Positions 32,813-40,801 of a DNA stretch of 64,000 bases are shown here, piece by piece. The notes beneath the pieces were generated by a model. It was given only the letters and a program-made list of their open reading frames with translations, was not told the DNA's origin and searched no databases. Source of the DNA: Mesorhizobium australicum (GTDB lineage: Bacteria > Pseudomonadota > Alphaproteobacteria > Rhizobiales > Rhizobiaceae); assembly GCF_900177325.1 (NCBI RefSeq), contig NZ_FXBL01000004.1, positions 1,178,001 through 1,242,000 on the forward strand. The letters are read 5' to 3'. The position numbers were made by a program, and so were the translations under genes. Position 1 is the first letter of the stretch, and every line of letters starts with the position of its first letter.

Positions 32813-33748
32813 ATGAAGCTCGTGATGAAGGCTGCGCTCGGCGCGGCCGTGGTTCTCGCATCCTGGACGGGGCTTGCCGCCGCCCAGACCAAGATCAATA
32901 TCGGCTGCACCGCGACGACGGACTGCGCCTCGGCGGCCGTGGCGCTGGAAGACGGCATCTTCAAGAAGAACGGCCTCGACGCGACGATGACGCTGATCGG
33001 CCTGAACTCGAACATTCCGGCAGCCCTCTTATCCGACTCCGTGCAGATCGGCGGCCCGACCCCGTCGGTGTTCCTGCAGGCGGTGGACGGCGGGCTCGAC
33101 CTCGTCGCGGTGGCGGGCGCGAGCTCCACGTCGAAGACCACCTTCGACACAGCCGGCGTCGTCGCGTCTCCGGCGAGCGGCATCAAGGAGCCGAAGGACT
33201 TCGTCGGCAAGAAGGTCGGCGCGCCCGGAATCGGCGCCTTCCTGCAGGTCCTGTTCTCCAAATGGCTGATCGACAACGGCGTCGACCCGAAGCAGGTGAA
33301 TTTCGTCGAGGTCACCTTCCCGACGATGAACGACACGCTGAAATCGGGCGCGGTGGACGCGGTGGTGACGGCCGAGCCGATGATGTCGCGCATCATCGCC
33401 AGCGGCACGGGCGCGGTCGCCGGTTACTATCTGGAGAAGCTGCCCGAGCGGCGTCCGGCGATCCTCTATGCCTCGACCCGCGCCTGGGCCGATGCCAATC
33501 CGGATGCGGTGAAGGCCTTCCGCGCCTCGATCGAGGAGGCGGCCAAGATCGTCAACGAGAATCCCGAGAAGGGCCGCCAGGCGATCGCCAATTTCACCAA
33601 GATCCCGATGGACGTGCTGTCCAAGATGAAGCTCTCCGTCTCCGATCCGAAGATCGAGCAGGAGCAGCTCGACTGGTGGGTCACGACGATGAACGAGCAG
33701 AACATGCTGCAGGGCAAGCCCGACACCGCCGCGCTCATCCAGAAATGA
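32813..33748 (+). CDS. ABC transporter substrate-binding protein (NitT/TauT, SsuA/THI5-like)
   Basis: Start chosen at ATG 32813 behind GGGAGGAA, giving 311 aa. A Sec signal occupies residues 1-25 (VVLASWTGLAAAQ). The mature protein has the NMT1/SsuA layout: GCTATTDCASAAVALEDGIF, IGGPTPSVFLQAVDGGLDLVAV and KKVGAPGIGAFLQVLF, then EVTFPTMNDTLKSGAVDAVV. It binds an organic substrate in the periplasm for the two permeases and ATPase that follow in the operon. Its stop codon overlaps the start of a GntR regulator, an unusual placement of a regulator inside a transporter operon. Confidence 0.93.
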   Translation: MKLVMKAALGAAVVLASWTGLAAAQTKINIGCTATTDCASAAVALEDGIFKKNGLDATMTLIGLNSNIPAALLSDSVQIGGPTPSVFLQAVDGGLDLVAVAGASSTSKTTFDTAGVVASPASGIKEPKDFVGKKVGAPGIGAFLQVLFSKWLIDNGVDPKQVNFVEVTFPTMNDTLKSGAVDAVVTAEPMMSRIIASGTGAVAGYYLEKLPERRPAILYASTRAWADANPDAVKAFRASIEEAAKIVNENPEKGRQAIANFTKIPMDVLSKMKLSVSDPKIEQEQLDWWVTTMNEQNMLQGKPDTAALIQK

Positions 33749-34461
33749 TCGACGTAAGGGACAAGCCCGACCTGTTCGGGGAGGCCGCGCATTTCGCGGC
33801 CTCCGACACGCTCAGCGAGCGCGCCTCGGCCCTGGTCGAGCACGACATCCTCGCCGGCGTGTGGCAGCCGGGCGAGCGGCTGGCGATCCAGGCGCTGTCC
33901 GAGCGCTACGGCATCGGCGCGACGCCGCTGAGGGAAGGGCTGTCCCGGCTCGTCTCGCGCGGGCTGATCGGCGCCGTTGGCCAGAAGGGCTTCCGTGTCG
34001 CCGCCATGTCGAGCGCCGACCTCGTCGACATCACGCTGGTCAGGACGACGATCGAGGCGGAGGCGTTGCGCCGCTCGATCCGCTCCGGCGGTGACGACTG
34101 GGAGGCGACCATCGTCGCGACGCTGCACCGGCTGTCCCGCTCGGTCGAGCGCGATCCGGAGACGATGCGCGAGGGCACGCCGAAATTCGACAGGCTGCAC
34201 AAGGCCTTCCACCGCGCGCTGCTGGAGGCATGCGGCTCCGCGCGTCTGCTGCGGCTGCACGACGACCTCTATTATCAGGCCTATCGCTACCGGCGCATGA
34301 TGATGAGCCGCTTTGCCGTCCATGCCGACTTCATCGACGCGCATCGTGCCCTGGCCGACATCGTCCTCGCCCGCGACGAGGAGGCCGCCGTGGCGGAGCT
34401 GACGCGCCATCTCGCGACGACGCTGGATGTCGTCTACGGTGGCGAGGAGGGAGGAGCGTGA
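33745..34461 (+). CDS. GntR-family (FCD) transcriptional regulator within the transporter operon
   Basis: Start at ATG 33745, overlapping the binding-protein stop (ATGA), gives 238 aa. The winged helix is at about 22-85 (LVEHDILAGVWQPGERLAI, YGIGATPLREGLSRLVSRG), followed by the FCD ligand domain (AFHRALLEACGSARLLRLH and the His at HRALADIVLARDEEAA). FCD proteins sense carboxylic acids through a metal-bound site. Encoding it between the binding protein and the ATPase makes it translationally coupled to the transporter, so repressor and transporter levels should rise and fall together. Confidence 0.93.
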   Translation: MIDVRDKPDLFGEAAHFAASDTLSERASALVEHDILAGVWQPGERLAIQALSERYGIGATPLREGLSRLVSRGLIGAVGQKGFRVAAMSSADLVDITLVRTTIEAEALRRSIRSGGDDWEATIVATLHRLSRSVERDPETMREGTPKFDRLHKAFHRALLEACGSARLLRLHDDLYYQAYRYRRMMMSRFAVHADFIDAHRALADIVLARDEEAAVAELTRHLATTLDVVYGGEEGGA

Positions 34462-34463
34462 AC

Positions 34464-35246
34464 ATGGCCGCAGCGAACGTGAAGGCCGCGCCGGTCATCG
34501 GCTTCGACCGGGTCAGTCTCGCCTATGGCGAGCGCACCATCATCTCGGATCTCAGCCTGGACGTCGGCCGCGGCGAGATCGTCTGCATCATCGGGCCTTC
34601 GGGCTGCGGCAAGACGACGGCGCTGCGCATGGCCGGCGGGCTGGTGCGGCCGAGCGCGGGCGCGGTGCGCCTGCTGGGCGAGCCGCTGACCGCGCCGCGC
34701 CGCGACGTCGCAATCGTCTTCCAGGATTACGGCAAGGCGCTGCTGCCCTGGCGCACGGCGGCGGCCAACGTGTCGCTGGCACTGGAGGCGGCGGGCACGC
34801 CGCGCGCCGGGCGCGACGAGCGTATCCGCACGCTGCTGGCCAAGGTCGGCCTGACCGGGCACGAGGACAAGTATCCGACCGAGATGTCCGGCGGCATGCA
34901 GCAACGCATCCAGATCGCGCGCTGCCTGGCGCAGGACCCGGCCGTGCTTCTGATGGACGAGCCGTTCGGCGCGCTCGACGCGATGACGCGGCAGGGCCTG
35001 CAGGACGAGATGCTGTCGATCGTCGCCGAGACGGGGGCGACGGTGTTCTTCGTCACCCACGATCTCGAGGAAGCGGTCTATCTCGGCGACCGCGTAATCG
35101 GACTGCTGCCCAATCCCGGCCGCGTCGGCATCGACCTGCGCGTCGACCTGCCGCGTCCGCGCAACCAGCTCGAGACGCGCGAGATGCCCGAATTCCTGCG
35201 CCTGCGCCGCCAGTTGTTCGACTTCATCGAGAAGGCCGAGCGATGA
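34464..35246 (+). CDS. ABC transporter ATPase (NitT/TauT type)
   Basis: ATG 34464 is chosen, with GAGGAG seven bases upstream; a GTG at 34458 overlapping the GntR stop is an equally good start. 260 aa. Walker A is GPSGCGKTTALR, Q-loop FQDYGKALLPWRT, signature MSGGMQQR, Walker B LLMDEPFGALD, and the H-loop VTHDLEEAVYLGD; LPRPRNQLETRE follows. These are all typical of SsuB/TauB. It energises the import of the substrate bound by the protein at 32813. The two permease genes follow with ATGA overlaps. Confidence 0.95.
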   Translation: MAAANVKAAPVIGFDRVSLAYGERTIISDLSLDVGRGEIVCIIGPSGCGKTTALRMAGGLVRPSAGAVRLLGEPLTAPRRDVAIVFQDYGKALLPWRTAAANVSLALEAAGTPRAGRDERIRTLLAKVGLTGHEDKYPTEMSGGMQQRIQIARCLAQDPAVLLMDEPFGALDAMTRQGLQDEMLSIVAETGATVFFVTHDLEEAVYLGDRVIGLLPNPGRVGIDLRVDLPRPRNQLETREMPEFLRLRRQLFDFIEKAER

Positions 35247-36007
35247 GCGGGCAGTGGTGGAAGGGGCTCGTCGTCCCGGCCGCGCTGATCGTGCTGGCCG
35301 AGCTTGCCATGCGGGTCTACGGCTCGACCTCGATGTCGCTCGCCGCGCCGAGCGACATTCTTGCCGCGTTGGTGAGGGCGCTCGCTGACGGCTCCATCCT
35401 GGTCGCGACGCGCGACACGCTGATCACCGCCGGCGCGGGGCTCGCGCTCGGCGGCGCGGTTGGGCTCGCGCTCGGCATCCTGTTCGGCCTCGTCAAGCCG
35501 CTCGACCGGCTGATGGAGGTGACGATCGAGGCGATCAGGCCGATCCCTTCGGTCGCGGTGCTGCCGATCGCCATGCTCGTTTTCGGCTTCGGCTACGGCA
35601 TGGAGATCGCCATCGTCGCCTTCTCCTGCCTCTGGCCGATCATGATCATGACCCGTTCGGCGATGGCCGGCATCGAGCCGCGCCTGATGGAAGTGTCGCG
35701 GGCGCTCAGGCTCTCCGCCTTCGACCGGGTGCGAAAGATCGTGCTGCCGGCGGCGCTGCCGCGCATCATCGTCGCCTTCCGGCTGGCGGCCGCCGTCGCG
35801 CTCGTCGTATCCGTCACGGTCGAGATCGCGGCCAACCCGCTCGGGCTCGGCTACGGCATCCTCGTGGCGCAGCAGGGCCTGCAGCCGGCGCTGATGCTCG
35901 CCTATCTGGTCTGGATCGGCATTGTCGGGTGGGGCCTGAACGCGCTTCTTTCGCTGGCACAGAACCGCCTGTTCGGGCGCGCCGCGCGCGTCGGGGCGCA
36001 GGCATGA
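35243..36007 (+). CDS. ABC transporter permease 1 (BinB/SsuC-like)
   Basis: Start at ATG 35243, overlapping the ATPase stop, gives 254 aa. Five to six membrane segments are visible. The EAA loop is IEPRLMEVSRALRLSAFDRVRKIVLPAALP near residue 150, the contact site with the ATPase. The N-terminal helix (LVVPAALIVLAELAMRV) and the MEVTIEAIRPIPSVAVLP stretch match the SsuC/TauC group. It should form a heterodimeric channel with the next gene product, since the two are coupled by overlapping codons. Confidence 0.93.
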   Translation: MSGQWWKGLVVPAALIVLAELAMRVYGSTSMSLAAPSDILAALVRALADGSILVATRDTLITAGAGLALGGAVGLALGILFGLVKPLDRLMEVTIEAIRPIPSVAVLPIAMLVFGFGYGMEIAIVAFSCLWPIMIMTRSAMAGIEPRLMEVSRALRLSAFDRVRKIVLPAALPRIIVAFRLAAAVALVVSVTVEIAANPLGLGYGILVAQQGLQPALMLAYLVWIGIVGWGLNALLSLAQNRLFGRAARVGAQA

Positions 36008-36771
36008 AATCCTCCCGCCTCGCCTGGCTCGCCGCGAGCTTCGCCGTCGCCGCCCTGTTCGTCTGGGGCTGGCAGCTGATCGCGGACTACAAGCTCGTCA
36101 ATCCGGTGTTCCTGCCCGGCCCCGACCGGACCTGGGGCGCGCTGGTGCGCGGCTTCACGACGGGCGACCTCGGCGTGAAGCTCGTGGCGACGATCGAGCG
36201 GATGTTCTGGGGTTGGCTGATCGCCTCGCTGATCGGCATCGCGCTCGGGGCCGCGATCGGCACCTCCCCGCGGCTGAGGGCCTATCTCGCGCCGATGCTG
36301 GAATTCCTGCGGCCACTGCCAGCCTCGGCGACGATCCCCGTCGCCATCGCCCTGCTCGGCCTGTCCGACGGCATGGTGCTGGCGGTGATCGCCTTCGGCG
36401 CGCTGTGGCCGGTGCTGCTGGCGACGATCCACGGCTTCTCGGCGGTGGAACCGCGGCTCTACGAGGTCGGCGACGCGCTGCGCCTCTCCCGCGCCGCCGT
36501 CATCGGCAAGATCGCGCTGCCCTCGGCGAGCCCCGATATCCTTGCCGGCACGCGGCTCGGCCTGACGGTGGCGCTCATCCTGTCGGTGGTCTGCGAAATG
36601 ATCGCGGGGCGCGACGGTCTCGGCAACTGGATACTGCTCGCCGCCCGCTCCTTCCGCGCGCCCGATCTCTACGCCGGCGTGATCCTGCTCGGCGTGCTCG
36701 GCTACGCGACCGCAGTAGGGATCGGCCTGCTGGAGGCAAGGCTGCTCGTCTGGCGCAACAGGGCGCGCTGA
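36004..36771 (+). CDS. ABC transporter permease 2 (BinB/SsuC-like)
   Basis: Start at ATG 36004 overlapping the previous stop (ATGA) gives 255 aa. It has six hydrophobic segments, LEFLRPLPASATIPVAIALLG before the loop, and the EAA region VEPRLYEVGDALRLSRAAVIGKIALPSASP. It is the second, non-identical half of the NitT/TauT-type channel. It ends the transporter operon; a convergent Lrp gene lies 13 bases on. The presence of two permeases is usual in this subfamily for some aromatic or thiamine-precursor importers. Confidence 0.93.
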   Translation: MKSSRLAWLAASFAVAALFVWGWQLIADYKLVNPVFLPGPDRTWGALVRGFTTGDLGVKLVATIERMFWGWLIASLIGIALGAAIGTSPRLRAYLAPMLEFLRPLPASATIPVAIALLGLSDGMVLAVIAFGALWPVLLATIHGFSAVEPRLYEVGDALRLSRAAVIGKIALPSASPDILAGTRLGLTVALILSVVCEMIAGRDGLGNWILLAARSFRAPDLYAGVILLGVLGYATAVGIGLLEARLLVWRNRAR

Positions 36772-36784
36772 GGAAACGGACGTC

Positions 36785-37255
36785 TCAAGCTATCGGCAAG
36801 GCTTCCGAGCGCTTGATCTGGACGAGGGCGAAGCTGGTCTCGATCGAGGCGACGCCCTCCAGCCGGGTGAGCTTGTCCTTCAGAAAGCGCTCGTAGGATT
36901 CGAGGTCGCTGGTGACGATGCGCATCAGGTAGTCGCGCTGACCGGTCATCAGGTAGCAGTCGACCACCTCCGGCCAGCCGGACACCGCCTCGCCGAACCG
37001 ATCGAGATTCTCCTCGCTCTGCCGCTCCAGCTTGATCGAGGCGAAGGCGCTGATAGGCAGGCCGACCTTCGACTGGTCGATCAATGCGGCGTAGCCCTTG
37101 ATGATGCCGGCCTCCTCCAAAAGCCGCACCCGGCGCGCGCAGGGGGAGGGCGACAGGCCGACCTTCTCCGACAGTTCGCCGACTGTGATCTTGCCGTCGG
37201 CCTGCAGCAGCCGGATGATCTTCTTGTCGATCGTGTCGAGTTTCAGACTTGGCAT
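36785..37255 (-). CDS. Lrp/AsnC-family regulator
   Basis: Start chosen at ATG 37255 (MPSLKLDTIDKKIIRLLQ), giving 156 aa. The N-terminal HTH covers about 8-60 (ITVGELSEKVGLSPSPCARRVRLL), and the RAM effector domain follows with the SFALVQIKRSEALPIA end and YLMTGQRDYLMRI. The CARR in the recognition helix is typical of the Lrp group. It is divergent from the large thiamine-diphosphate enzyme, and a dyad lies in the gap. Lrp proteins usually control amino-acid or branched-chain keto-acid metabolism, which fits the neighbour. Confidence 0.95.
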   Translation of the reverse strand: MPSLKLDTIDKKIIRLLQADGKITVGELSEKVGLSPSPCARRVRLLEEAGIIKGYAALIDQSKVGLPISAFASIKLERQSEENLDRFGEAVSGWPEVVDCYLMTGQRDYLMRIVTSDLESYERFLKDKLTRLEGVASIETSFALVQIKRSEALPIA

Positions 37256-37276
37256 GGAATGTCCTTTGACACGAAA

Positions 37277-37299
37277 ATATTGATGGAAATCACCAATAT
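37277..37299. promoter_or_regulatory. Dyad between the divergent Lrp and E1 genes
   Basis: ATATTGATGG at 37277 and the matching right arm ending CAATAT at 37299 form an imperfect 23-bp dyad in an AT-rich 121-base gap, 22 bases from the Lrp start. Lrp-type regulators bind such degenerate AT-rich dyads. Confidence 0.55.
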
Positions 37300-37376
37300 C
37301 AAACAGATCATTGGCTGCATTTAGCCGCATCCGGCGCCCGAGTGAAGATAGGATCCGGCCGAGTGCGGAGGAAGGC

Positions 37377-39761
37377 ATGGACAAGATCGAGACGCTGGCG
37401 GCGCTGGAACGGAAGGTGCGCTGGCTGGCGACATGGATGGTGCACAACGCCAACCATATCCGTCCCAACGACGACGGGCTGAAGGTCGGCGGACATCAGG
37501 CGTCATCGGCCTCGCTGTCGAGCATCATGACCGCGCTCTATTTCGCCGCTCTGCGTCCCGAGGACCGGGTGGCGGTCAAGCCGCATGCGAGCCCGAACTT
37601 CCATGCCATCCAGTATCTGCTCGGCAAGCAGACGCGCGAGAAGATGGAGAATTTCCGCGGCTTCGGCGGCGCGCAGTCCTATCCGTCGCGGACGAAGGAC
37701 ATCGACGACGTCGACTTCTCGACCGGCTCGGTGGGGCTCGGCGCCGCGCAGGCGATCTTCGCCTCGCTGGCGCAGGACTATCTGCGCGCCAAGGGCTGGG
37801 GCATGGATCGGCCCGAGGGCAAGATGGTCGCGCTCGTCGGCGACGCGGAGATGGACGAGGGCAACATCTTCGAGGCCTTGCTGGAAGGCTGGAAGCACGG
37901 CCTGCGCAACACCTGGTGGATCATCGACTACAACCGGCAGAGCCTGGACGCCGTGGTGCGCGAAGGGTTGTGGGAGCGGTTCGAGGCGATTTTCCGCAAC
38001 TTCGGCTGGGACGTCGTCATCCTGAAATACGGCTCGCTGCAGCAGGCAGCCTTCGCGGAGCCTGGCGGCGAGGCGCTGCGCGCATGGATCGATACGTGCC
38101 CGAACCAGCTCTATTCGGCGCTGACGTTCCAGGGCGGCGCGGCGTGGCGCAAGCGCCTGCTGGACGATCTCGGCGACCAGGGACCGGTCAGCCGGCTGAT
38201 CGAGAAGCGCAGCGACGCGGAGCTTGCCGAACTGATGGCCAATCTCGGTGGCCACGACCTGCCGTCGCTGATCGAGGCGTTCGAGGCGGCGCGGGCGCAC
38301 GACCGGCCGGTGTGCTTCATCGCCTACACGATCAAGGGATTCGGGCTGCCGCTGGCGGGCCACAAGGACAATCATGCCGGCCTGCTGACCACTTCGCAGG
38401 TGGAGAAGATGCGCGCCGAGCTTGGCGTGCGGCCAGGCAAGGAATGGGAGCCGTTCGAGGGGCTGGAGCGGGCGGCGGAACTGCGACGTTTCCTCGAAAA
38501 GGTGCCGTTCCGCACCGATGGCCCGCGCGCCATGTCCGCGATGCCCGTGGCGGTGCCGGAGCGGCTCGACGTCGAATCCGCGCGTGAGATGTCGACGCAG
38601 CAGGGCTTCGGCCTGATCATGCGTGGTATCGCCAAGGCGGGCGGCGGCCTCGCCGACCGCGTGGTGACGACCTCGCCCGACGTGACGGTGTCGACCAATC
38701 TCGGCGGCTGGGTCAATGCGCGGGCGGTCTTCGCGCGCGAAAATCTCGCCGACACATTCCGCGCCGAGCGCATTCCATCCACCTTCGTCTGGGACGCTTC
38801 GCCCAAGGGCCAGCACATGGAACTCGGCATCGCCGAGATGAACCTGTTCCTGATGCTGTCGGCCTTCGGCCTGTCGCATTCGCTGTTCGGCGAGCGGCTG
38901 CTGCCGGTCGGCACGCTCTACGACCCGTTCATCGAGCGCGGGCTCGATGCGCTGAACTATGCCTGCTACCAGGACGCCCGCTTCATGCTGGCGGCGACGC
39001 CGTCGGGCGTGACGCTGGCGCCGGAAGGCGGCGCGCACCAGTCGATCGCCACGCCGCTGATCGGCATGGCGCAGGATGGGCTGGCGAGCTTCGAGCCGGC
39101 CTTCGTCGACGAGCTCGCCGCGATCATGCGCTTCGGCTTCGACTACATGCAGCGCGATGGCAAGGCGGAGCCGGATCAGTTCACCTGGCTGCGCGACGCG
39201 GTCGGCGGCTCGATCTATCTCAGGCTCACGACGCGCGCGGTCGAGCAGCCGCAGCGCACGATGAATGCGGAGCTGGAGCAGGACATCGTCAACGGCGGCT
39301 ACTGGATGCGCAAGCCGGGACCGAATGCGCAGATCGTGATCGTCTATCAGGGAACGGTGGCGCCGGAGGCGATCGCGGCGACGGGCATGCTGGCGGAGGA
39401 CCGCCGCGATGTCGGCCTGCTCGCCGTCACCTCCGCGGACCGGCTGCATGCGGGCTGGTCCGCCGCACAGAAGGCGCGCGAGAACGGCCGGCCGCATGCG
39501 CGCAGCCATGCCGAGCGGCTGCTGGCCGGCGTGCCGTCGCACTGCAAGCTGGTGACGGTCATCGACGGCCATCCGGCAACGCTCGCCTGGATCGGGTCGG
39601 TCTACGGACACCAGACGCGCGCGCTCGGCGTCGAGCATTTCGGCCAGACCGGCACGATCGCCGACCTCTACAGGCATTACGGCATCGACGCCGCGGGCAT
39701 CGTCCGCTCCGCCGAGGCGATCTCGCCCGGGCGGCCGGTCAGGCATCTCACAATCATATAG
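37377..39761 (+). CDS. Large thiamine-diphosphate E1/transketolase-like enzyme (AceE type)
   Basis: Start chosen at ATG 37377 (MDKIETLAALERKVRW), giving 794 aa. It has the PDH E1/transketolase fold. The TPP/Mg motif is VGDAEMDEGNIFEALLEGW (GD-x-E-x-x-E-x-N) with NTWWIIDYNRQSLD, and AAPHASPNFHAI-like PHASPNFHAIQYLLG precedes it. The second half holds the pyrimidine-site part (HMELGIAEMNLFLMLSAFG, GTLYDPFIERGLDALNY, GGAHQSIATP) and the C-terminal domain. Length and order match homodimeric E1 components more than normal transketolases (about 660 aa). No E2 or E3 partners are encoded nearby, so it may decarboxylate a keto acid on its own or use remote partners. Confidence 0.88.
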   Translation: MDKIETLAALERKVRWLATWMVHNANHIRPNDDGLKVGGHQASSASLSSIMTALYFAALRPEDRVAVKPHASPNFHAIQYLLGKQTREKMENFRGFGGAQSYPSRTKDIDDVDFSTGSVGLGAAQAIFASLAQDYLRAKGWGMDRPEGKMVALVGDAEMDEGNIFEALLEGWKHGLRNTWWIIDYNRQSLDAVVREGLWERFEAIFRNFGWDVVILKYGSLQQAAFAEPGGEALRAWIDTCPNQLYSALTFQGGAAWRKRLLDDLGDQGPVSRLIEKRSDAELAELMANLGGHDLPSLIEAFEAARAHDRPVCFIAYTIKGFGLPLAGHKDNHAGLLTTSQVEKMRAELGVRPGKEWEPFEGLERAAELRRFLEKVPFRTDGPRAMSAMPVAVPERLDVESAREMSTQQGFGLIMRGIAKAGGGLADRVVTTSPDVTVSTNLGGWVNARAVFARENLADTFRAERIPSTFVWDASPKGQHMELGIAEMNLFLMLSAFGLSHSLFGERLLPVGTLYDPFIERGLDALNYACYQDARFMLAATPSGVTLAPEGGAHQSIATPLIGMAQDGLASFEPAFVDELAAIMRFGFDYMQRDGKAEPDQFTWLRDAVGGSIYLRLTTRAVEQPQRTMNAELEQDIVNGGYWMRKPGPNAQIVIVYQGTVAPEAIAATGMLAEDRRDVGLLAVTSADRLHAGWSAAQKARENGRPHARSHAERLLAGVPSHCKLVTVIDGHPATLAWIGSVYGHQTRALGVEHFGQTGTIADLYRHYGIDAAGIVRSAEAISPGRPVRHLTII

Positions 39762-39853
39762 ATGGAAGTGAGCCGGCAGCCGGCTGGCACAGTCGTTCGC
39801 GGTCGACAAACGGGCTCGGCCGCGCTAGCCGCATGGGCGTCGGGAGGAATGGC

Positions 39854-40801
39854 ATGGCGAAGATTGCGGTAGTCGGCAGCGGCTTCATCGGACGCGCATG
39901 GGCGATCAGTTTCGCGCGGGCGGGCAACGAGGTCGCGATGTGGGACCAGGCGCCGGCGGCGACGGAAGGCGCGCGCGACTATATCGCCGGCGTGCTCGGC
40001 GACCTCGAGGCCAACGACCTGCTGCGCGGGCAGGCGCCCGACGCCGTGCTGGCGCGGATCTCGGTGACGCCGGACCTGGGGGAGGCGCTGCGCGGCGCGA
40101 GCCATATCCAGGAGAACACGCCGGAGAAGCGCGACGTCAAGCGCGAGGTGTTTTCGCTGATCGACGGGCTGGCGGAGGCGGATGCCGTGATCGCCAGCTC
40201 CTCGTCGGCGCTGCTGCCGTCGACCTTCACCGATCATCTCGCCGGCCGCCACCGCTGCCTCGTCGTGCATCCGCTCAACCCGCCCTATCTCATCCCGGCG
40301 GCCGAGGTCGTGCCGGCGCCGTGGACCTCGCCCGAAACGGTCGAGCGCACCCGCGTCCTGCTGGTCGACGCCGGTCACGCGCCGCTGGTCATGAAGCGCG
40401 AACTTGACGGCTTCATCATGAACCGGCTGCAGGGCGCGCTTTTGGAAGAGGCCTTCAGGCTGGTCGCTGACGGCTATGCGAGCATCGAGGACGTCGATAT
40501 CGGCATTCGCGACGGGCTTGCGCTGCGCTGGTCGTTCATGGGGCCGTTCGAGACGATCGATCTCAACGCGCCACAGGGCGTGCGCGACTATGTCGAGCGC
40601 TATCAGGGCATCTACGAGAACCTGTTTTCCCAGATGCAGCGCCGGGTCGACTGGGCCGGGCCGGTGCTGGAGACCGTCGAGGCCGACCGGCGCGCCAAAC
40701 TGCCCAAAGAGAAGCTGGTCGAGCGGCAGGTCTGGCGGGATCGCCGGCTGATGGCGCTCGCGGCGCACAAGAGGAAATCCGAGGAGGACATCGGCAAATG
40801 A
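39854..40801 (+). CDS. Beta-hydroxy-acid dehydrogenase (lambda-crystallin / L-gulonate 3-dehydrogenase-like)
   Basis: Start chosen at ATG 39854 (MAKIAVVGSGFIGRAWAI), giving 315 aa. The NAD motif is GSGFIGRAW and the acceptor Asp follows at MWDQAP. Active-site motifs HIQENTPEKRDVK, SSSSALLPSTF, VVHPLNPPYLIPAAEVVP and GPFETIDLNAPQGVRDY are characteristic of the lambda-crystallin/L-gulonate dehydrogenase subgroup of 3-hydroxyacyl-CoA dehydrogenases, which act on free beta-hydroxy acids. It overlaps the BKACE start, so its beta-keto product is the expected BKACE substrate. L-carnitine dehydrogenase is the main specific alternative, since that enzyme is often paired with BKACE. Confidence 0.9.
   Translation: MAKIAVVGSGFIGRAWAISFARAGNEVAMWDQAPAATEGARDYIAGVLGDLEANDLLRGQAPDAVLARISVTPDLGEALRGASHIQENTPEKRDVKREVFSLIDGLAEADAVIASSSSALLPSTFTDHLAGRHRCLVVHPLNPPYLIPAAEVVPAPWTSPETVERTRVLLVDAGHAPLVMKRELDGFIMNRLQGALLEEAFRLVADGYASIEDVDIGIRDGLALRWSFMGPFETIDLNAPQGVRDYVERYQGIYENLFSQMQRRVDWAGPVLETVEADRRAKLPKEKLVERQVWRDRRLMALAAHKRKSEEDIGK

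Noticed and set aside
37503..39809. A 768-codon minus-strand frame opposite the thiamine enzyme
   Set aside because: It is a shadow of the plus-strand gene; composition is dominated by Arg, Leu and His with no motif.
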